Assembly: GCA_012798365.1 (NCBI GenBank)
Contig: JAAZNH010000218.1
Location: 1 to 7,955, forward strand
DNA length: 7,955 nt
Source of the DNA: Methanomicrobiales archaeon
Lineage (GTDB): Archaea; Halobacteriota; Methanomicrobia; Methanomicrobiales; Methanospirillaceae
Reading direction: 5' to 3'
The notes beneath the pieces were generated by a model. It did no database searches and had not been told where the DNA came from. It saw only the letters and a list, made by a program, of their open reading frames with translations. Made by a program: the position numbers and the translations under genes. The stretch's first letter is position 1. Every line of letters starts with the position of its first letter. Shown here in pieces: positions 1-3,879 of the stretch.

Positions 1-768
1 ATCCCCGTTGTTATTCTTGATGTCAACCCCATACAGGCCGGTACCGATCGCGTTTGCCGCATCAATGCCGAGGCGGATGATGTGGGGCGGAACCTCCGTT
101 TCCGGAACGCTCTCGACCCCGCAGTAGACAATATGGCCATTGACCGATGCCTGGATCTTGAAGGTAACCGAAGGGATCGTGTACTTGCAGACATAGAGAA
201 GTTTTCCGCCAAGCACACCGACCCGCCAGTCATACCTGCTCTCCACGTACTGCTGGACAACGATCCAGTCCGAGAGCTTGATGAACCGTTTTGCAACCCG
301 GAAAAATTCCGTCACGTCACTGACCTTCTCGACCCGGAGCGAGAATGAGGTGGAGGGCTCCTTGAGGATAAGTGGTGTCCCAAGGTCAGCAAAGAGTTTT
401 GCTGCAACCTTCTCGGTCAGGTCATCCTTTGACAAAAAGACCGTTTTTGGGATACTGACCCCGCTTTTGATGAGGTGGGAGTACATGTTGATCTTATCGG
501 CGCAGATCTGGATGGAGTCCGGATCGTCGATGACCGGAATGGTATGGAACCTGGCCATTTGGGCAGCAACATACGTGATATTCATCGGGTCGGTCCGTGC
601 CCGGATAAAGAGGGCATCCATGTGCGGGATCTTGTTGATATCGACCGGGAAGATAAAATCAACATCATGCCCCATCTCCTCTGCAACGTCCCGGCACCGG
701 ATGAGTGCATTGAGCTGCTCGGAACTGGAAAGCGTCTTGCGATCAACAAAAATACCCAGTTTCGTCAT
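1..768 (-). CDS. RimK-like ATP-grasp ligase, C-terminus missing (cut by window edge)
   Basis: The minus-strand frame is open for 256 codons and leaves the window at base 1 without a stop. The ATP-grasp signs I see are a pre-grasp N-terminus (residues 1-85, including PVIDDPDSI at 78-86), the linker DKINMYSHLIKSGVSIPKT (91-109), the ATP-binding strand PLILKEP with Lys136, the hinge VVQQYVES (170-177) followed by DWRVGVLGGK (180-189), and the metal/ATP segment GLYGVDIKNNNG (244-255). The final E-x-N metal-binding segment expected in this family lies outside the window. Family knowledge: RimK-type enzymes form an acyl phosphate with ATP and join a carboxylate to an amine, often a peptide or amino acid. 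The start has a clear Shine-Dalgarno AGGAG (774-778), five bases upstream, inside the end of the preceding gene. The start overlaps that gene's stop as ATGA, so the two are probably translationally coupled. The substrate is unknown. The fold assignment is strong, the specific reaction is not. Confidence 0.88.
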   Translation of the reverse strand, partial: MTKLGIFVDRKTLSSSEQLNALIRCRDVAEEMGHDVDFIFPVDINKIPHMDALFIRARTDPMNITYVAAQMARFHTIPVIDDPDSIQICADKINMYSHLIKSGVSIPKTVFLSKDDLTEKVAAKLFADLGTPLILKEPSTSFSLRVEKVSDVTEFFRVAKRFIKLSDWIVVQQYVESRYDWRVGVLGGKLLYVCKYTIPSVTFKIQASVNGHIVYCGVESVPETEVPPHIIRLGIDAANAIGTGLYGVDIKNNNGD

Positions 769-1562
769 AAAAACTCCTGGTGCACCAGGTGCGCCTGCAA
801 AAGGTCCCGTTCATCGTGCGAGAGCTGTGAGTATTTTGTTGGCGAGAGCGAGGAGAGCCGGTGCGTGGCTCCTTCGTTCACCACCACCATGGTGACCAGG
901 GGCAGGGAGAAGATCGAGTACACCTGCTTTGCAAGACTGCTTACCGGCTCGCATTTTCCCACCGTCTTTCCAAAGACCGAGATGCAGGTGGAGATCGTTG
1001 CATCTTCCGCAAGTTTCTGGTAGCAGAACGGGTACTTGCCCTTGTTGGTGAGATGCCGGGCAACCTCCGCAGCCTTTGCATCATCCGTGACAACATAGTG
1101 CTCGGATGTGTCGGCAAAGTAGTTGAGCCCGTACAGGATTGACGGGTGAGGGGCATATCCCTGCGATATCCCCCATTCACAGACCGGTATTCCCGCAAGG
1201 TGGGCCCGCTCAAGGCAGATGGGGACGACATACGCATCGAGCACGAACCGGCTTTGCGGCATGACCGGCCTTCCCTCCATCTCGTATCGCAGAATAGAGT
1301 AATAGGATTCGGTCTTGTACGAGTAATTCTCGCTGATGATATGATGGACATTGTCATGCACGAGATCAAATACCCGGTCGCGGGTGAGCGTGCTGTCGTG
1401 TTTTATTCCCGGCCGCCCGTGGCTTTTTTTACGTAGAGTAGTTTCCTGCCACTGCTCATCCGGCTCCGGAATGGTATGCGGGATGAGGGGGACACAGGAC
1501 GCCGTCCCCGTGCAGGAGTCCATGCACCGTGGCGGGTCCGCAATCGTGATCCGGGAGCTCAT
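765..1562 (-). CDS. Stand-alone RLAN (RimK-like ATP-grasp N-terminal) domain protein
   Basis: The protein has 265 residues. Residues from about 60 onward match my memory of the RLAN domain (PF14401): a tyrosine-rich ENYSYKTESYYSILRYEMEG segment (78-97), then RPVMPQSRFVLD (98-109), then an FGKT motif (197-200) followed by LAKQVYSIFSLPLVTM (210-225), and a late LSSLSPTKYSQLS segment (236-248). In bacteria this domain is normally fused to the N-terminus of a RimK-like ATP-grasp. Here it is a separate protein whose TGA overlaps the ATG of the ATP-grasp gene. I infer that the two form a complex. Residues 1-55 form an extra Pro/Cys-rich leader (C13, C17, C23; IPEPDE at 31-36) that I do not associate with RLAN. 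The start at 1562 is the first ATG after an in-frame stop upstream; a GGGGA lies 8 bases before it. ATG codon 14 is a possible later start. The domain's biochemical role is not known to me. Confidence 0.8.
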   Translation of the reverse strand: MSSRITIADPPRCMDSCTGTASCVPLIPHTIPEPDEQWQETTLRKKSHGRPGIKHDSTLTRDRVFDLVHDNVHHIISENYSYKTESYYSILRYEMEGRPVMPQSRFVLDAYVVPICLERAHLAGIPVCEWGISQGYAPHPSILYGLNYFADTSEHYVVTDDAKAAEVARHLTNKGKYPFCYQKLAEDATISTCISVFGKTVGKCEPVSSLAKQVYSIFSLPLVTMVVVNEGATHRLSSLSPTKYSQLSHDERDLLQAHLVHQEFL

Positions 1563-1623
1563 GGCAACATTCCCCGACGGATCCCTGGCGGGTTGTGGCC
1601 AGCAGGAAAAACAGGTTCAGGAT

Positions 1624-1704
1624 TCAGGCAAACGGGTCCTTCTGCCGTGCAAACGGGAACAGCAGGAGAAAAATACAACCGATGACAACCATCGGCTTCG
1701 TCAT
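1624..1704 (-). CDS. Possible 26-residue hydrophobic peptide
   Basis: The ATG at 1704 opens a minus-strand frame encoding 26 residues, with a hydrophobic stretch MVVIGCIFLLLFPF (residues 5-18) followed by RQKDP and a TGA at 1624-1626. This would make a short membrane peptide or a signal-like sequence. Upstream is a GGAAAG about 4 bases before the ATG, a weak ribosome-binding site. It lies 61 bases ahead of the RLAN gene on the same strand, so it could be the first cistron of that unit. It is very short, I know no homologue, and its hydrophobicity could be accidental. Conservation of the peptide next to RLAN genes in related genomes would decide it. Confidence 0.22.
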   Translation of the reverse strand: MTKPMVVIGCIFLLLFPFARQKDPFA

Positions 1705-1735
1705 CACTTTCCAGACAATCGGTCATGGGGAACAC

Positions 1736-1759
1736 TAATCCAACAGGTCCATTGGATTA
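1736..1759. repeat. Perfect 8-bp inverted repeat, operator-like
   Basis: TAATCCAA (1736-1743) and TTGGATTA (1752-1759) are exact reverse complements separated by 8 bases. Half-site centres are about 16 bases apart, roughly one and a half helical turns. The element lies in the gap between the XRE-CBS regulator gene and the RLAN/ATP-grasp unit, and no T-run follows it on either strand, so an operator is more likely than a terminator. Which protein binds it, if any, is unknown. Confidence 0.5.
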
Positions 1760-1773
1760 TCGTTATGAGGTAT

Positions 1774-1891
1774 TCACATGTGCGGATAATGTACTTTTCG
1801 CTCACACGGACAAACCGGGCCGTATTTCGCGCCAGCCGTTTTCGGTCTTAGTGCTGGAGCGCAATGTCCGCAGGTTTTCCCCGCGCAACAT
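1774..1891 (-). pseudogene. Possible frameshifted four-cysteine (zinc-ribbon-like) mini-protein
   Basis: The minus-strand ATG at 1891 starts MLRG and then runs into a GGGG tract (bases 1879-1882). If one base of that tract is removed, the frame becomes a 38-residue protein with KTCGHC (residues 5-10) and VCPCE (26-30), ending at a TGA at 1774. CxxC followed about 16 residues later by CxC looks like a small metal-binding knuckle. As sequenced, the cysteine frame has no ATG of its own between 1774 and the XRE-CBS gene. A GTG at 1944 would work only by overlapping the first bases of that gene. So this is a frameshifted gene, a homopolymer sequencing error, or coincidence. An AAGG lies just before the ATG. 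Confidence 0.27.
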
Positions 1892-1905
1892 AACCTTGAT
1901 CTTTC

Positions 1906-1910
1906 TTTAT
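1906..1910 (+). promoter_or_regulatory. Weak TATA-like box for the XRE-CBS gene
   Basis: TTTAT at 1906-1910 lies about 20 bases before the ATG at 1929, and no Shine-Dalgarno precedes that ATG (the bases before it are AATCAGAA). This arrangement fits a leaderless or nearly leaderless transcript. The box is short and a competing AT-rich site lies at 1889-1894, so this is tentative. Confidence 0.3.
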
Positions 1911-1928
1911 GACTATCAGTAATCAGAA

Positions 1929-2483
1929 ATGCATATCCCCACACCTGAAGAGCTGCGGGCGCGCCGCGAATCCCTTGGTATGCGGCAGACCGAGCTTGCA
2001 AAACAGGCAGGTATCAGCCAGTCCATGGTGGCCCGCATCGAAGCCGGAAATGTTGACCCCCGGGTCAGCACGCTCAACAAGATCCTTACCGTTCTCAACA
2101 GCGCCGAACCAAAAAAGATCCGGGCTGCCCAGATCATGCACATGCCGGTCCTTTCCGTCCAGCCTCAGGATGCAATCAGCCGTGCCGTGGATATCATCGA
2201 GAAGAACAACATCTCCCAGCTGCCGGTCATTGACCGCGGCGTACCGGTTGGCTGCATCTCTGAATCGGTGATTGTAAAAGCAATCGAACAGCAGCGCCTT
2301 CACAAGACCCACATGTTCCTGGTCCGGGACTTCATGGAAGCCGGATTCCCGACCGTTCCTCCTGACATGGATGTCGAGACCGTGATCAACATCCTCCAGC
2401 AGAACCATGCCGTCCTCGTAGTAGAAGGCCGGATCGTGAAAGGCGTGATCACAAAACACGACCTGATCTCGCTCATTGTCTGA
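1929..2483 (+). CDS. XRE-family transcriptional regulator with tandem CBS domains
   Basis: The protein has 184 residues. Residues 6-58 form a Cro/C1 helix-turn-helix: LRARRESLGMRQTELAKQAG (9-28), the recognition helix SQSMVARIEAG (30-40), then VDPRVSTLNKILTVL. Residues 64-120 and about 123-184 are two CBS domains: IMHMPVLSVQPQDAISRAVD with ISQLPVIDRGVPVGCIS in the first, VRDFMEAGFPTVPPDMDVET with AVLVVEGRIVKGVITKHDLI in the second. This matches the archaeal regulator group COG3620. Paired CBS domains usually bind adenosine-containing ligands, so it probably senses a nucleotide or cofactor and acts as a dimer in the cytoplasm. The ligand and targets cannot be read from the sequence. It is divergent from the RLAN/ATP-grasp unit and near an operator-like inverted repeat, so autoregulation or control of that unit is possible. 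The start lacks a Shine-Dalgarno site and may be leaderless. Confidence 0.93.
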   Translation: MHIPTPEELRARRESLGMRQTELAKQAGISQSMVARIEAGNVDPRVSTLNKILTVLNSAEPKKIRAAQIMHMPVLSVQPQDAISRAVDIIEKNNISQLPVIDRGVPVGCISESVIVKAIEQQRLHKTHMFLVRDFMEAGFPTVPPDMDVETVINILQQNHAVLVVEGRIVKGVITKHDLISLIV

Positions 2484-2542
2484 TTTTTGTCCTGTTTCTG
2501 GTTTGGGGGATAAAACTGCCTCATTTCCTCCCGGCTGACAAG

Positions 2543-2554
2543 AAACTATTTATA
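2543..2554 (+). promoter_or_regulatory. Archaeal promoter (BRE + TATA) for the small membrane protein
   Basis: AAACTATTTATA at 2543-2554 looks like a purine-rich BRE followed by a TATA box. Twenty-five bases on from the box centre puts transcription start near 2577-2580, on the left arm of the inverted repeat at 2579-2595 and about 36 bases before the chosen ATG. This is the best promoter match in the window. Confidence 0.6.
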
Positions 2555-2578
2555 CCGTCATGCATGAGGGTTACTTAA

Positions 2579-2595
2579 CGTGACAGACCGTCACG
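2579..2595. repeat. 6-bp inverted repeat at the predicted transcription start
   Basis: CGTGAC (2579-2584) and GTCACG (2590-2595) are exact reverse complements around a 5-base spacer. The element lies at the predicted start of the transcript, ahead of the Shine-Dalgarno site of the small membrane-protein gene. It could be a repressor operator or a small hairpin at the 5' end of the mRNA. Confidence 0.5.
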
Positions 2596-2615
2596 GGTTT
2601 GGAGTGCATTCAAAA

Positions 2616-2717
2616 ATGGCGGAAGAATCCACAGAAATCAGCAGCATGACCGTGGTCGGAATTGGTGTAGTGTTGTTCGTTGCCGTAGTGGGGATCTGGT
2701 ACCTGTTCATTAAATAA
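2616..2717 (+). CDS. Small single-pass membrane protein (33 residues)
   Basis: The ATG at 2616 opens 33 codons ending in TAA at 2715-2717. Residues 1-10 (MAEESTEISS) are acidic and polar. Residues 11-32 are a continuous hydrophobic segment ending WYLFI, followed by a single C-terminal lysine. The lysine suggests an N-outside or tail-anchored arrangement, which I cannot settle. A GGAGTG (2601-2606) lies 9 bases before the ATG and a good TATA box lies at 2549-2554, so expression is well supported despite the size. An in-frame GTG at 2580 would add 12 residues and coincide with the predicted transcription start, giving a leaderless 45-residue version. I considered Sec61-beta and small methyltransferase subunits, but the sequence lacks their conserved parts. 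Function unknown. Confidence 0.62.
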   Translation: MAEESTEISSMTVVGIGVVLFVAVVGIWYLFIK

Positions 2718-2785
2718 GACCGGAATTCATCCACTTTCTTAAAGAAACGGGAACGCAAGGCAGAGCCATTCCGGCTCACGCCATG

Positions 2786-2812
2786 AAAAAGGCCCGGGCC
2801 TCCAGGGCCCGG
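2786..2812 (-). terminator. Hairpin plus T5 terminator after triosephosphate isomerase
   Basis: Read on the minus strand, the bases directly after the stop codon form CCGGGCC, a 5-base loop and GGCCCGG (arms 2806-2812 and 2794-2800), then after GCC a run of five T (2790-2786). This resembles an intrinsic terminator. In archaea the T-tract may matter more than the stem. It also separates this gene from the convergent small membrane-protein gene. Confidence 0.65.
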
Positions 2813-3481
2813 TCAGAGTTTTGAGACCAGGTCCCGGAGCACTGCCCCGGGGTCTTTTGATTTTACTACGCTCGATGCAAGGAGCACGCCATCCGTTCCC
2901 AGGTCCATGGCGATCTTCACACACTCGCCGGACTGGATCCCGGCGCCGGTGAGGACTTTTACGCCCGGGTTGACCGCCCGGACTGCTGCAACGGAATTCT
3001 TGATGATGTCCGGGTTTGCCTTCGAGACAGAGACCCCGCTGCCGATAAGTTCCGGGGGTTCGATGGCAACATAATCCGGCCGCAGTGCAGCGGCACCGGC
3101 GCTGGTCATCTCATTGTTTGAACAGACTACCGCGATGAGTTTCTGTGCCTGCAGGGCCCGGACGGATGCTTCGATCTCCGCGATGGTGAGCCTGCGTTCC
3201 GAGTGGTTGACAAGCGATCCTGCGGCACCGGCAACCCGGATGGCTTCCACCGTGATATGGCCGGTGTTTGCCCCGGGTTCACACCCGTCAACGTGCTGGG
3301 CGTAGACCGGGATGGAAAAATGATGGCTGAGCGGGTGGAGGTCAATGTAGGACGGTGCAACACCAATGGTTACGCCGCTCTCTTCCATTACCTTCTGTGC
3401 AGCATCAGCGATCATGTGGGCCCGGTTGCCCATGCCTTCCTTGTAGGTCTTGAGGTTTACGAGGATGAAGGGAGATGGCAT
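2813..3481 (-). CDS. tpiA: Triosephosphate isomerase, archaeal type (EC 5.3.1.1)
   Basis: This enzyme interconverts glyceraldehyde 3-phosphate and dihydroxyacetone phosphate in the cytoplasm. In a methanogen it serves mainly gluconeogenesis. The 222-residue length fits the archaeal family, which is shorter than the roughly 250-residue bacterial and eukaryotic form. Key residues are visible: Asn9 and Lys11 in FILVNLKTYKEG, the catalytic His93 in VNHSERR (91-97), the catalytic Glu141 in AIEPPELIGSG (139-149, which runs into the mobile phosphate loop), GAGI at 179-182, and the phosphate-binding end GVLLASSVVKSKDP (198-211). The start at 3481 is set by the conserved N-terminal strand and by a Shine-Dalgarno AAGGAG (3490-3495) 8 bases upstream. 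It appears to be transcribed alone: a terminator follows the stop directly and a 398-base gap precedes the gene. Nothing looks damaged. Confidence 0.96.
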   Translation of the reverse strand: MPSPFILVNLKTYKEGMGNRAHMIADAAQKVMEESGVTIGVAPSYIDLHPLSHHFSIPVYAQHVDGCEPGANTGHITVEAIRVAGAAGSLVNHSERRLTIAEIEASVRALQAQKLIAVVCSNNEMTSAGAAALRPDYVAIEPPELIGSGVSVSKANPDIIKNSVAAVRAVNPGVKVLTGAGIQSGECVKIAMDLGTDGVLLASSVVKSKDPGAVLRDLVSKL

Positions 3482-3620
3482 GTGAAAAACTCCTTTTTGG
3501 TATTCCTGATTCCAATTATCTGGTCTGTTCTATGATGAATTTTCCCCCCGGTGCTCCTGCCTTTGGAATGAACCAGAGTTTTTTCTCGGCAGCCGGGCCA
3601 GTGGATTGTTTTTGAATAGC

Positions 3621-3659
3621 GGGAGCATTTCTTTCAAGGGCTGTGTTTCAAATGCTCCC
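3621..3659. repeat. Perfect 10-bp inverted repeat with 19-base loop
   Basis: GGGAGCATTT (3621-3630) and AAATGCTCCC (3650-3659) are exact reverse complements flanking 19 bases. Neither strand has a T-run right after the stem, so it is not a classical terminator. It lies about 220 bases past the U32 stop and about 140 bases before the triosephosphate isomerase start, so it could be a structured 3' end, a leader hairpin, a small RNA element, or a remnant of a mobile-element end. Confidence 0.6.
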
Positions 3660-3836
3660 TGATGTCCATGATGCTTCCTCCAGGTCCGACGAATTATTCT
3701 CTAACGATGCGGGAATGGATGGAATGTAGAATGGAGTGGCAAAATCTTACGAAAATCCGATAGCGCCCGGTGGACAGTAACACGATGCTCTTTGATCCTG
3801 CCAAAACGCAATGTCAGGGCACTGTTTTCCTCAAAG

Positions 3837-3870
3837 AAAAAGGGACAGACAACCGGTATCCGGCCCGCCC
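3837..3870 (-). terminator. Weak T-tract terminator candidate after the U32 gene
   Basis: On the minus strand, 10-40 bases past the stop, come a G-rich stretch, a tiny CCGG-ATA-CCGG stem, and then CCC followed by TTTTT (3841-3837). The stem is too short to be convincing alone, but T-rich tracts alone can end transcription in archaea. Confidence 0.25.
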
Positions 3871-3879
3871 CCCAACTTC

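Larger units (their letters stand above)
1563..1928. other. Gap between the RLAN gene and the divergent XRE-CBS gene
   Basis: This stretch of 366 bases has no confidently coding ORF. It should carry the promoters of both flanking, divergently transcribed genes. It contains an 8-bp perfect inverted repeat (1736-1759), a 26-codon hydrophobic ORF on the minus strand (1624-1704), and a cysteine-rich minus-strand reading frame that needs one base removed to gain a good ATG (1774-1891). I could not identify a convincing TATA box for the RLAN/ATP-grasp unit. Confidence 0.55.
3482..3879. other. Gap between triosephosphate isomerase and the U32 gene
   Basis: This stretch of 398 bases has no supported gene. 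On the minus strand it holds the 3' end region of the U32 transcript and then the leader of the triosephosphate isomerase gene. I see a perfect 10-bp inverted repeat (3621-3659), a loose run of GAATGGA/GGAATG-like copies around 3712-3736, a C-rich tract (3543-3549) and a weak T-tract terminator candidate near 3837-3841. No clear TATA box for triosephosphate isomerase could be picked. Short plus-strand ORFs starting near 3532 look random. Confidence 0.5.

Noticed and set aside
1559..1726. A 55-codon minus-strand ORF whose TGA overlaps the RLAN ATG
   Set aside because: No Shine-Dalgarno and no structure or motif in the product; the ATGA overlap is probably chance, and it competes with the hydrophobic ORF in another frame.
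2616..2717. Small membrane protein as Sec61-beta
   Set aside because: It is about 20 residues too short and lacks the conserved cytoplasmic segment before the helix.
3532..3615. A 27-codon plus-strand ORF starting ATGATG
   Set aside because: No ribosome-binding site or promoter, and no distinctive composition.
3712..3736. Imperfect tandem GGAATG/GAATGG copies
   Set aside because: Only a few short, irregularly spaced copies; too weak to call a repeat array.
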